This document shows positions 45,710 to 53,786 of a stretch of 64,000 nucleotides of DNA, in pieces (position 1 is the stretch's first letter; each line of letters opens with the position of its first letter). This DNA is from Actinomycetota bacterium (lineage in GTDB: Bacteria; Actinomycetota; UBA4738; HRBIN12). A program made the position numbers and the translations under genes. The notes under the pieces were generated by a model. It was given only the letters and a program-made list of their open reading frames with translations. It had not been told where the DNA came from and did not search any database. The DNA lies in the NCBI GenBank assembly GCA_035697485.1, contig DASSCU010000011.1, positions 62,001 to 126,000 on the forward strand, in the 5' to 3' direction.

Positions 45710-46182
45710 GCGCAAGCCGCCCTTCATCGGGGTTGCTCGGGCACGATAGCCCGAGCTTCTTTTCGAAGCGAGAAGCATGCAGCCCGAGGCTGGTCCGGCA
45801 TGGTCGTCTCGCCCCGAGATCTTGAGATCGGCGACGGAATGGCCCCACCGGCGACTGACGGGTTGCCTCCGAGTATGCGGACGGAACCACGACGCAGGCG
45901 GTACCTTTGCCCAATTTCGGACCGCATAGGGCGTGGATGATCCATGCATGCTTAAGTGCCGCCGGTCCCAGGGTTGGAGGCGCAACTCCTTCCCGGAGCC
46001 CGGCGGCTGACTGAATGCTGGATGGGACCCACTGCCGGCAGCGGGTTGCCTCCGAGTCGTCTCGACCAGTCCCTAAGTCCGCCAACACGCGGTTCAACAC
46101 CTAGTCTATGAGCTGGCGGTGTTAGGGCGAAAAGATCCGCTCGCCCTAAGCGCGACGACCTCTCCGAGGCGTCTAATCAGGC
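45710..46182. other. Intergenic region upstream of the second ECF sigma gene
   Basis: 473 bp between divergent genes. A 15-bp word GGGTTGCCTCCGAGT occurs twice, at 45860-45874 and 46043-46057. A TAGTCT box lies near 46101 and TCTAAT at 46172. It probably holds regulatory sites for one or both flanking genes. Confidence 0.45.
46172..46177 (+). promoter_or_regulatory. Candidate -10 box (TCTAAT) for the ECF sigma gene
   Basis: TCTAAT ends 5 bp before GTG 46183, compatible with a leaderless message. It does not fit TANNNT perfectly. Confidence 0.3.
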
Positions 46183-46656
46183 GTGAGCACGGACGAGGAC
46201 GCGCGCTTCGAAGCGTTCTTCAAGGAACAGTTCCCGAGGGTGGCGAGAACCACCGCCTTCGTTACGGGCGACCTCCAAGAAGGGATGGACATCGCCCAGG
46301 AGGCCATGGCCCGTGTCTACCAACATTGGCGCAAGGTCTCGGCGATGGATCGTCCGGATGCGTGGGTGCACAGGGTCGCGACGAACCTCGCTCTGTCACG
46401 GCTCCGCCGCCGCCGTCCGGAGAAGCTCGTCACCGAGCCGCCGTCGCTGCAACCCGCCCCCTTGGATGACGAGCTGCTGGATGCGGTCCGTTCGCTCTCA
46501 CCGGCCCAGCGCTCTGTCATCGCCCTTCGCTTCTATCTCGACTGGTCGGTCGAGGACGTAGCCGAGGCGCTAGGCAAGAAGCCCGGCACGGTGCGCGCCC
46601 TGACCCATCAAGGCATGGAGCGGCTTCGGTCGCTCCTGCTGGAGGAGACCCCATGA
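46183..46656 (+). CDS. ECF RNA polymerase sigma factor, SigE-like (island copy)
   Basis: 157 residues, GTG start. Region 2: FEAFFKEQFPRVARTTAFVT, then EGMDIAQEAMARVYQHWRKV and DAWVHRVATNLALSRLRRRR. Region 4: RSLSPAQRSVIALRFYLDWS, VEDVAEALGKKPGTVRALTH. Same SAF/SigE-like type as the gene at 4478. Its stop overlaps the membrane propeller gene (ATGA). Confidence 0.9.
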   Translation: MSTDEDARFEAFFKEQFPRVARTTAFVTGDLQEGMDIAQEAMARVYQHWRKVSAMDRPDAWVHRVATNLALSRLRRRRPEKLVTEPPSLQPAPLDDELLDAVRSLSPAQRSVIALRFYLDWSVEDVAEALGKKPGTVRALTHQGMERLRSLLLEETP

Positions 46657-48566
46657 ACGAGCACGACGAACTCGCTCGAGAGATCCGAGATCGAGCCGAG
46701 CGGCTCCCGATCGAGATCCCCTCGCCGACAAGCGCCATGGCCCGCGGGCGTCAGCGTCGACGAGTCTCTCGCGTCGCCACCGCGCTGGCAGCCATCGTCA
46801 TCGCCGTCGGCGTCGCGGTGCCGCTCCGCGCCTTGATGCATCTCGGAGAGGACGCCCCTCCGGTGTCGCTCGGTCCCTCGCCGTCGGGGGAGAACGCTAC
46901 TCCCGACCCGACCGGCACGATCGCCTTCATCGGCGGTGGCCAAGCCTTCGGCCCGATCACGTTGTTGGATGTCGCCTCAGGAATGACGGAGCCGCTCACG
47001 AAGCAGTCGTTCACCTCGGTGAGCCTCGCGTGGTCGCCGGATGGGTCACTCATCGCGATGACGAGGGGATTGTCGGAAGGGACCGGCGAACTGGTGCTCG
47101 TCTCGACGAGGACCGGCGAGCTGACTCAGACGATGCCTATCGACCCTCTCCTCAACCCGCAAGATGTGGATTGGTCTCCGGACGGCACCCTTCTCGCATT
47201 CACGGACACCTACGCCACGCTCCACACGATAGAGCCCGACGGTTCGCATCTTCGAAGCGTTGCAACCGACAGCCGAGGCCTCAACATCGCCTTCTCTCCG
47301 TCGGGAGACCACATCGCCTTCGTCGGCGACGAGGGGGATCTCTCGGTCCTGGACCTTGAGACCGGAGTGACGACGAACGTGTTCTCGGCCCCGGCGAAGC
47401 ATCGGGTCTGGTTCGGGCCGACGTGGTCGCCGGACGGGTCCATGCTCGCGTTCTCGATGTTCGAGGAAGGGGGCAGTTCGATCAACATCGTCAACGCGGA
47501 CGGGACGGGGTTCAGACAGGTCCTGGAACCCTCCCATGATGGTGTCAGCCCATCCTGGTCGCCGGACGGAAACTGGATCGCGTTCGAAGGCGGAGGGGAG
47601 CGCGGGGATCTTTTCGCGGTCACGACGGACGGCGCGACCGTTCGCCAGCTCACCGACACCGGCGTCGGAGAGTTCGGTCCAGATTGGGGAACGCCGCAAC
47701 TCGTGAGCTCTTCGGTGACCGAAGTGGCTCCGACGTCGGCCGAGTATCTGCCGCTCGTTTTCGCCCAGTTCGGGGATGGATGGAAGGTCCGCAACTTCGG
47801 CAGCGTCGAAGAGGGAACCCCCACGAAGGCTTGGGCGGCGACCGTGGCGATCGACGCTCGCGATCTCGGCCCACGAAAGCCCGCGATCCCCGTCCATACG
47901 ATCGAGAGCCTGCCTCCAGGTGAGGCCGTCATCGTGGCGCTGGCCACTCCCTGGCATTTCGATCCGAGCGAAGGCCCCTATCCATCGGGATCCCTCGACC
48001 CTCTCAACTTATCGGATGCAACGATCCGGGGCCCCGAGGCCGAGGAGCCGGAGGGCGACTACACGATCTATGACGTTCAGAACGGGTACACGGCGGTCCG
48101 AGTCTTCTTCGGAGACACACCGACCGGGGCAGAGCTTGAGGCGGCGCAGGCTGAACTCGCGACTCTCCAAGTACCCCCAACCTGCCCGATCGGATACGAG
48201 GCATCGGCGAGTCCCACCGAAGCGGAGCCTGGCGAAACCGTGACACTGACCGGACCGATGCCGTTCCAGTTCGAGGACGGGTCGTATGACGCGGAAGGCC
48301 GCACGATCGCTATCGCGTGGTGGAACGCGGACGAGAAGGATTGGCCATACTTGTCCTCGTTCTCAACTCGTTCGCCATCTCCGGTGGCGTCGGGACCGAT
48401 CGTTCGGCTCGGTGAAGGCGGCGTGGGCCAATGCTCCTTCGCTATCACGTTCACGGTTCCGGACGTACCGCCCGGTGACTATCCGATCGTCGTGATTCAA
48501 GAGGGGCCACTCCGGAGCCCCGATAGTTCGGCCATCTTGGCCTCGCTATCGGTTCGAGTGGGGTGA
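46653..48566 (+). CDS. Membrane protein with extracellular PD40 propeller, coupled to ECF sigma
   Basis: 637 residues: a short cytoplasmic N-terminus (EHDELAREIRDRAERLPIEI), one transmembrane helix at about 33-54 (RVATALAAIVIAVGVAVPL), an outer propeller at about 85-350 (AWSPDGSLIAMTRG, DWSPDGTLLAFTDT, AFSPSGDHIAFVGDEG, TWSPDGSMLAFSMF, SWSPDGNWIAFEGG, PDWGTP), and a C-terminal region of about 270 residues with a beta-sandwich-like end (YEASASPTEAEPGETVTLTG). The layout suggests an anti-sigma/sensor: the outer propeller could bind a ligand and release the sigma factor. No ZAS motif was seen; the role is inferred. Confidence 0.75.
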   Translation: MNEHDELAREIRDRAERLPIEIPSPTSAMARGRQRRRVSRVATALAAIVIAVGVAVPLRALMHLGEDAPPVSLGPSPSGENATPDPTGTIAFIGGGQAFGPITLLDVASGMTEPLTKQSFTSVSLAWSPDGSLIAMTRGLSEGTGELVLVSTRTGELTQTMPIDPLLNPQDVDWSPDGTLLAFTDTYATLHTIEPDGSHLRSVATDSRGLNIAFSPSGDHIAFVGDEGDLSVLDLETGVTTNVFSAPAKHRVWFGPTWSPDGSMLAFSMFEEGGSSINIVNADGTGFRQVLEPSHDGVSPSWSPDGNWIAFEGGGERGDLFAVTTDGATVRQLTDTGVGEFGPDWGTPQLVSSSVTEVAPTSAEYLPLVFAQFGDGWKVRNFGSVEEGTPTKAWAATVAIDARDLGPRKPAIPVHTIESLPPGEAVIVALATPWHFDPSEGPYPSGSLDPLNLSDATIRGPEAEEPEGDYTIYDVQNGYTAVRVFFGDTPTGAELEAAQAELATLQVPPTCPIGYEASASPTEAEPGETVTLTGPMPFQFEDGSYDAEGRTIAIAWWNADEKDWPYLSSFSTRSPSPVASGPIVRLGEGGVGQCSFAITFTVPDVPPGDYPIVVIQEGPLRSPDSSAILASLSVRVG

Positions 48567-48726
48567 TGAGCGGGTCGCCCAACCCTCAGAGCAAGGCACC
48601 ACCCTCTGTCCCATCCAGTGGGCGATCAAGTCCGCCAGATGCTGCGACGCCGAGACGCTCACGTTCGTGGGCTAGACGCCGTCGATCCGGAACCTCCGAG
48701 GGGGTGGTTCCAGAAACGCAGCTCGC

Positions 48727-49021
48727 TCACGCGGAATCACCACCCTGCTGGCTCCGCTGGTTCCGGCTCAGGACTCCTTCTCGGCCGCGCGCACCGTCGA
48801 GCAGCTCGATCTCAAACCTGGCTCGTAGTTCATCGTCGGCTTCAAGGTCGGCCAGTAGCTCGCCCCATCCCAGGGTGTCGCACCAGTAGCTCGGCGATGA
48901 TGCGGGCGCGGGCGGGCGACGTGCAGAACAGGTACGTCAGGAGGTCGTCGCGTAGCGCTAGTGGAATCTCAGCCACCGGCTTCTCCGTGATCGGCTTCGC
49001 GACGCCACACTTCTCCATCAT
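48727..49021 (-). pseudogene. Cassette family B, frameshifted copy
   Basis: From the ATG at 49021: CGVAKPITEKPVAEIPLALR, DDLLTYLFCTSPARARIIAE, LLVRHPGMG, then a stop after an extra G in GGGATGGGGCG. The next frame continues GELLADLEADDELRARFEIE, LLDGARGRE to 48727. It is 65-70% similar at protein level to the intact copy at 39048 by eye. An alternative start at 49060 exists. Confidence 0.7.
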
Positions 49022-49064
49022 CGCCGCAACCTCGACGAAACGCGCGAAGCATAGGATCAAACCG

Positions 49065-49371
49065 ATGGATTCGGACGAGCCCGACCGTTCGCCTGAAGCA
49101 GGACCGACAACGGACCAAGGGTCGGGAACGCCATCGCGGGAGTCTCGCTTGCTCTCGGCACCGTAATCACGATCCTCGCGGTCCTCGCATTGCGGCCGCT
49201 GTCCGACATCGGCATACTCCTTGGCCCCGTCGCCGCCCTCTTTGGCTTGGCTGGGTTCATGTTGGCTCGGGCCGGAACGCGTGCGAAGGGCATGGCGGCC
49301 GCGGGGATGATTCTCGGGGGACCGGGTTCATGATTGCCGTGATCAGAATCCTGAGTTCCGTCCCACGATGA
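49065..49371 (+). pseudogene. Small membrane protein (DUF4190-like), frameshifted
   Basis: From ATG 49065: DSDEPDRSPEAGPTTDQGSG, then a one-base shift leads to NAIAGVSLALGTVITILAVL, LGPVAALFGLAGFMLARAGT, RAKGMAAAGMILGGPG. A second shift near 49326 gives FMIAVIRILSSVPR. The parts form a two- to three-helix protein with the GxAxxGxxLG spacing of DUF4190-type proteins. It lies between the A and B remnants on the opposite strand. Confidence 0.6.
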
Positions 49372-49483
49372 CCCGTAAGGTCATGGGTGCTAGACCCCGG
49401 TTCCGGGTGGGGCGAGCGGAGCATCCGGGGCGGTTGAGTAAGACCACCCCTCGTCGGCCAACCGCACAACTCCACGATCCGCT

Positions 49484-49565
49484 CGTACAGGTCGAAGGTG
49501 ATGTGCAGCTCGCTGGCTTCGAAGCTCGATACGCCGGAATGTCGGTCGAGTGTCATTCCTACCAA
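49484..49565 (-). pseudogene. Cassette family A, third fragment
   Basis: SSFEASELHITFDLYERIVE, LCGWP matches LEAGELHITFNLYERIVELCGWP of the 37886 copy. The upstream half of the helix-turn-helix is absent. It is followed on the same strand by the family B copy, as at 38.8/39.0 kb. Confidence 0.55.
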
Positions 49566-50011
49566 TCCTCAGAACCAGGGCGACAGGCCCACACCGACAC
49601 GAGCCACCACTCGTCAGTCTTCGGCGTGCTCATGCTGATCTCCGCGAAGATCTGATTGTCGAGATAGATCCGGAGGCGTTCTGCGTCGAACCGGTCTAAG
49701 CCAAATCGGGCGGCGAACGCGGCCTCGAGTCGAGATAACTCAACGCCGTGCATACGGGCAGCTGAAGACAGCCATGCCTCAATCGCCGCCTCACGAGTCA
49801 CGTATGCTCGCGCCCCTGGCTCCTCGGCGGGGAAGCTGTTCGCACGATCATCTCGTTCGCACGGCCAGGAAGCTCCGTCCGAGCACGATGAGAGGAAAAC
49901 GGCCACGAGCGTCAAGGCTGCCGCTCGCCGGATCAGGCGGCTGAGGCCTCCGCATGCCCAGACCCGGTCGCGACCGGTGGGCTGTCGGGCCGAAGCTAAA
50001 CGAAGGCTCAC
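49559..50011 (-). CDS. Small lipoprotein
   Basis: 150 residues if the GTG at 50011 is used; the N-terminus before the signal is unusually long (about 30 residues). RRAAALTLVAVFLSSCSDGA is a lipoprotein signal with Cys at about 46. The mature part (EPGARAYVTREAAIEAWLSS, LEAAFAARFGLDRFDAERLR) is a compact alpha/beta domain ending WWLVSVWACRPGSEDW. The frame is open further upstream into the broken membrane gene, so the two may have been fused or both broken. Confidence 0.5.
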   Translation of the reverse strand: MSLRLASARQPTGRDRVWACGGLSRLIRRAAALTLVAVFLSSCSDGASWPCERDDRANSFPAEEPGARAYVTREAAIEAWLSSAARMHGVELSRLEAAFAARFGLDRFDAERLRIYLDNQIFAEISMSTPKTDEWWLVSVWACRPGSEDW

Positions 50012-50034
50012 AATCTCAACCTGATCACGGCTGA

Positions 50035-50382
50035 TCACGATTGCGGTTCGTGCGGTTCGAGATCGATGGTCTGCCAATGCTTCGGCCACGGTGCTGACGA
50101 GGGCCGCCAATCCCAAGACGATGACTCCGACCCCAAGCAGGGGACCAAGACAACTGGTCCGAGCAGGAACACCCAGCCCCCAGGGGTCGAGGAGGCATCG
50201 TTTACGCCGCGAATGACCGAAATGAGGATCATGAACACGCCGAAGGGTGCGACGATCCACCGCAGCACCACGACGATTCCCCGCAGCACCTTGACGATCC
50301 CCCGATGTACCACCTCGGAGAGAGGCCGAGGGCCCGTCGGCTCGATGCTCGGCAAGTCTCGCCCTGGCGGCATCCGTTCCAT
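50035..50382 (-). pseudogene. Membrane protein, frameshifted
   Basis: From the ATG at 50382: PPGRDLPSIEPTGPRPLSEV, VHRGIVKVLRGIVVVLRWIV, APFGVFMILISVIRGVNDAS, GGWVFLLGPVVLVPCLG, then a nonsense-like tail. A one-base shift restores VGVIVLGLAALVSTVAEALA, a third helix, in the frame that runs on into the lipoprotein. Likely a three-helix protein broken in a G-rich spot near 50120. Confidence 0.55.
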
Positions 50383-50511
50383 GGGGCCGAGTATCGGGAT
50401 TGATATCCGGCTCGGGAAGAGGTGCGAGGCAACCACCACCTATGCGCCACAAGTCCACACCACCTAGTCAGAGGGGGTGCCTGGTCTCAAGCGCGTGCGT
50501 AACCTCCAAGA

Positions 50512-50790
50512 GTGCCTGAGTCAGCTGAAGTCCTCGCCCTGGTCGAGCAGGGCTATGTGCGAGTTACCGACATGCCCGCAATGTTCGGCGTTTCTCGGCA
50601 GGCTGCTCGCACCTCACCCGCCGCGAGGACTTCCCACCCCCGGCGAAGGTGGTCGGCACCAGACGGCTGTGGCGGCGAGAAGACGTGTGGAGTCACGTCG
50701 GGGGATTCGAGGAGGGGGAGTTCATCCCCCCCTGTTCCAGGCGTTTCGCCCCGCCATCGATGCTTTGCCAGATGACGTCCGCCAGACGGA
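50512..50790 (+). pseudogene. Cassette family C, second copy, frameshifted
   Basis: From GTG 50512: PESAEVLALVEQGYVRVTDM, PAMFGVSRQAART, then a shift to the next frame: LTRREDFPPPAKVVGTRRLW, RREDVWSHVGGFEEGEF. The two parts give a complete winged-helix protein of the same family as 41335-41558. It is immediately followed by UDG-like and recombinase fragments. Confidence 0.65.
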
Positions 50791-50998
50791 TGTGAACGAT
50801 GGCTTCCTCCTTGGCAGGGAGGGACGACTGGCCGTCTTCTACGCGCCGTTCGACTGGATCAACGTCGATGCCCGCATCGTCATCCTCGGTCTCACGCCTG
50901 GCTGCAAGCAGACCAAGATCGCGTTCGAGACGGTCCACGCTGCTCTGCGCCGTGGCCAGTCCGACGAAGATGCGATCAGGGCAGCGAAGGACATAGAC
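50735..50998 (+). pseudogene. Uracil-DNA-glycosylase-like gene fragment
   Basis: LFQAFRPAIDALPDDVRQTD, GREGRLAVFYAPFDWINVDA, RIVILGLTPGCKQTKIAFET, VHAALRRGQSDEDAIRAAKD. The ILGLTPG motif with the following Q and helix matches the N-terminal motif of a UDG-superfamily group seen in phages and other bacteria. The rest of the gene is missing; at about 51000 it is joined in frame to recombinase sequence. Confidence 0.6.
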
Positions 50999-50999
50999 G

Positions 51000-51355
51000 G
51001 CTCGACCATCGCCGCGCTCGCGGGGCTGCGTGATCGGCAGTCCGCCGAGCCTGTCGCCGACGTGGGCGGGCTGGTGTTTGAGCATCCGACTTCGGAGGGG
51101 TTCCTGCCGTGGCGTCCGGACTCGACGACTCACGCCCTTCCAGCGACTCTCGAAGGCGGCGAAGGTCCCGGTGGCTCCGTTCCACTACCTGCGCCACGAC
51201 TGCGCGTCGTGGCTCCTGGAGGCGGGGCTCGACGTGGTGTCGGTCTGCGAACGACTCGACACTCGTCGCCGGACGTGACGTTGCGAATCTACTCCCACGC
51301 GCTTCCGGGTCGGCAGCGTGAGTTGGCTCGCGCCATCGGTGCTGCACTTTCGTAG
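51000..51355 (+). pseudogene. Tyrosine recombinase (integrase) C-terminal remnant
   Basis: Pieces in different frames: VGGLVFEHPTSEGFLPWRPD; then FQRLSKAAKVPVAPFHYLRH and DCASWLLEAGLDVVSVCERL (HxLRH box present); then SSPDVTLRIYSHALPGRQRE with the catalytic Tyr. At least two frameshifts (near 51137 and 51262). The N-terminal half is missing. It lies 79 bp before an intact tRNA, the typical place for a phage-type integrase next to its att site. Confidence 0.75.
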
Positions 51356-51433
51356 GGTTGTTCTTACATGATTCTGACATGCGCCCAACTGTGAGGATCG
51401 CGGGCTCCGCGTTCTTGCAGGTAGATGCGCGTG

Positions 51434-51507
51434 GGGGCGGTAGCTCAGTCGGTTAGAGCAGGGGACTCATAATCCCTCGGTCGCAGGTTCGAGTCCTGCC
51501 CGCCCCA
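51434..51507 (+). tRNA. tRNA with anticodon CAT (tRNA-Met, elongator type, or tRNA-Ile2)
   Basis: A complete 74-nt cloverleaf: acceptor GGGGCGG / CCGCCCC, D arm GCTCAGTCGGTTAGAGC, anticodon arm GGGGACTCATAATCCCT (one G-T pair), T arm GCAGGTTCGAGTCCTGC, discriminator A followed by CC. It is not initiator-like. Whether it reads AUG or, after lysidine modification, AUA cannot be decided by eye. Partial copies lie at 35879 and 56326. Confidence 0.93.
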
Positions 51508-51516
51508 CCTGCAATC

Positions 51517-51726
51517 CATACCCGAGGCTTCGCATCGAGCCACCGCTCCACATCCTTGCGTCGCCACAACCGATGCCGGCCGGCTGCCTTCGCCGGCTTT
51601 GGATGTCGTCGCGCTCGGCGACGATCTGGCTCACGTGCTGCTTGGTCACTCCGAGGATCGCGGCGATGTCGATGACGCGCAGGTAGCCCTGCTCGCCCAG
51701 GGCAGAACCTCGGATGACTCCGGCAC
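51517..51726 (-). pseudogene. Cassette family C, third copy, frameshifted
   Basis: From a GTG at 51726: PESSEVL, one-base shift, then EQGYLRVIDIAAILGVTKQH, VSQIVAERDDI, a second shift, then PAKAAGRHRLWRRKDVERWL, DAKPR. Near-identical to the copy at 41335-41558 over about 200 bp. Its 3' end runs straight into the tRNA at 51507. Confidence 0.7.
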
Positions 51727-51737
51727 GCTTGTTCGTT

Positions 51738-52304
51738 CTACGGCGCGGCGAGCTCCACGAGGTCCCCGCGCCGATCGATTTCGAGGAACGTCACACCTTC
51801 AGGAAGGGACGTGCCGGTGATCCGTGCGGGGTTCGATCTGCGTCGATCGGCCGCCCAGTCAAGAACCCCCGTCGTGCAGAGCTGCGCCTGATCGTCCTCG
51901 GTCAAGCTCGCATAGTTCAACTCGAACGTTCCCTCGGCGGAACCGAATCGCACGGTCCCGGCGAGGTGGAAGGAGTAGGAGGGCGGCTGTCCCGGTTGCG
52001 GGCGCAAGTCGTACTGGAACTCGCCGCCTTCGCCAAGGCGGAGCCGCTCTGCCCAGAAGCCGATGCCGATGCCAGGCAACCAACCGGTCGATCCGTCCTC
52101 ACAAGTCACGGTGAAGGAGATGAGGAACTCGCCGAGGAAGCGTCGCCCGCTGTCACGTTTCAAGACGTCCAGACGAACCCTCTCAGCCTCGGAGGTTTCA
52201 CCGCGGTAAGTGATGATCTGGCCCGCCGACGCTGAACCGACGAGCGTGACGACAAGCGTCGCGGTCAAAGTGAGCACGAGAGCGCATCGGGCGGGGGTCT
52301 TCAT
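51738..52304 (-). CDS. Small secreted protein
   Basis: 188 residues from ATG 52304, with GGAGG upstream. Signal: RCALVLTLTATLVVTLVGSA (cleaved near ASA|GQI). The mature part (ITYRGETSEAERVRLDVLKR, RFLGEFLISFTVTCEDGSTG) is beta-rich, with two Cys (VTCEDG and AQLCTTG) and RFGSAEGTFELNYAS. No family recognised. Confidence 0.65.
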   Translation of the reverse strand: MKTPARCALVLTLTATLVVTLVGSASAGQIITYRGETSEAERVRLDVLKRDSGRRFLGEFLISFTVTCEDGSTGWLPGIGIGFWAERLRLGEGGEFQYDLRPQPGQPPSYSFHLAGTVRFGSAEGTFELNYASLTEDDQAQLCTTGVLDWAADRRRSNPARITGTSLPEGVTFLEIDRRGDLVELAAP

Positions 52305-52387
52305 GTGTGAGTCCTCCGTTCCACGGGTGAGCAACCAACGCGCGAGCGGATGTCCTCGCGAGCATCGTTCGTGGTCGGTGATCGCTC

Positions 52388-53272
52388 CTACGTGGCCTGC
52401 CAGCTCAGGATAGTGCCGGTTACCTTCATGTCGGTCACACGAACGACATCCGTTCCGGCCGTCGACATGATGAAGATGTCGCTGCGCGCAGTCCCATCGA
52501 CGAACGCGATCTTCGTGCCATCCGGCGAGAACACCGGCGTGAAATCCCATCGATTGGGAGTGTCCGTGAGCCGAACCCGGCGGGTGCCATCGCTGTTGAC
52601 CACGAACACGTCGGTGGCCGTCCGCCCAACGCCGCGCACGAAGGTGATCTGGGAGCCGTCAGGCGACCAGTCTGGGTCGCTGCCCCCACGGACCAGCATC
52701 GTCCTGTTCGAACCGTCGGGGTTCATCGTCGCCAGCCCTCGCCGGGTCGTGAAGGCGATCTGGTTGCCATCCGGTGACCACGATGGCCAAGAGTCCTGAT
52801 GACGACCGCGGCTGATCCTGGCTAAACCGGAGCCGTCGGCGTTGACCAGGTAGATCTTGAAATCCCACCTCCTGTCGTTGGAGGAGGTGAACCTGGCAGC
52901 GGTGCTGAATGCGATTCGCGTTCCGTCGGGCGACCACGCCGGGCGGCCGAAGAAGTAGTAGCGGTGTTTGGAGATCCGGCCTTGGATGAGGGTCCTCTCC
53001 GTCCCGTCGGCGTTCATGATGAACAATGAGGAAGGCTTGTTGCCACGCAGGAAGGCGATCTTGGATCCGTCGGGCGACCAGGCGGGGTTCCTGCTCCGTT
53101 TGTCGCCGAACGTCAGCTGCGCGTGACCTGACCCATCGGGATCGATCACGTGGATCTGCTTATGGTCGGAGTAGGCGATCTTGCCGTTGCCGCCCGGGAA
53201 GGTCGCCGACGCCGATTGCAGCGAGAGCAAGAGGAGCGCGAGGCACAACAGTCCCGTGCACGTACGACGCAT
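52388..53272 (-). CDS. Secreted PD40/TolB-type beta-propeller protein
   Basis: 294 residues. Signal: RTCTGLLCLALLLLSLQSAS, then FPGGNGKIAYSDHKQIHVID. Six blades with PAWSPDGSKIAFLRG, PAWSPDGTRIAFSTA, PSWSPDGNQIAFTTR, PDWSPDGSQITFVRG and PVFSPDGTKIAFVDG. The signal has a Cys (LLCLALLLL) but no good lipobox. This is the most regular PD40 propeller of the set. Confidence 0.85.
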   Translation of the reverse strand: MRRTCTGLLCLALLLLSLQSASATFPGGNGKIAYSDHKQIHVIDPDGSGHAQLTFGDKRSRNPAWSPDGSKIAFLRGNKPSSLFIMNADGTERTLIQGRISKHRYYFFGRPAWSPDGTRIAFSTAARFTSSNDRRWDFKIYLVNADGSGLARISRGRHQDSWPSWSPDGNQIAFTTRRGLATMNPDGSNRTMLVRGGSDPDWSPDGSQITFVRGVGRTATDVFVVNSDGTRRVRLTDTPNRWDFTPVFSPDGTKIAFVDGTARSDIFIMSTAGTDVVRVTDMKVTGTILSWQAT

Positions 53273-53627
53273 GAGGCTACTGCTCCTCTCGCGGACACGG
53301 GTAGGATCGGTCCGACGACGGTATCACGGAACATCAACCCTTACAGGCCCTAGGTCTCACACGATGGACGCTGGCCGAAACGATCCTGTTCACACTGGTT
53401 CGAGCTCGATGGAAAGGTCAACGCCGATGTGTGCGCGCTGCCGAGCTCGTCAAGCAACTCGATCCATGCGGCCATCACCGGATCCGGGCGGAGGCGTTCA
53501 CGTTCCTCGGCGCGGGCTCAATCGGCGGTAGATCGGCGGCTCCCTGTCGTGGGGGGAGTCCTGGACATTCGCGCACTCGGCACCGCAGCGTGATCGCCGT
53601 TGGGCCGGTGAGTCATTCGGGGCGTTC

Positions 53628-53786
53628 TCAGTCTGGGCGCTGCGGTGTTGCGTCGTCGTCTTCGGTTCGAGACCGTCGGGACGCGACGATGAGCAGCACC
53701 GCGCCGAGCAGCCAAAGCACAACCGCCACGAACAGGGCCGGGGAATAGCCGGCGACGCCGAAGACCCATGCCGCGGCGCCCAACAC
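53628..53786 (-). CDS. Small membrane protein
   Basis: 52 residues from the GTG at 53786: LGAAAWVFGVAGYSPALFVA, VVLWLLGAVLLIVASRRSRT, ending EDDDATPQRPD. Two hydrophobic helices and an acidic tail. The frame is open upstream (HPANRGRRTGLSAVLG) but without a good start. The rest of 53273-54068 holds no other convincing gene. Confidence 0.45.
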   Translation of the reverse strand: MLGAAAWVFGVAGYSPALFVAVVLWLLGAVLLIVASRRSRTEDDDATPQRPD

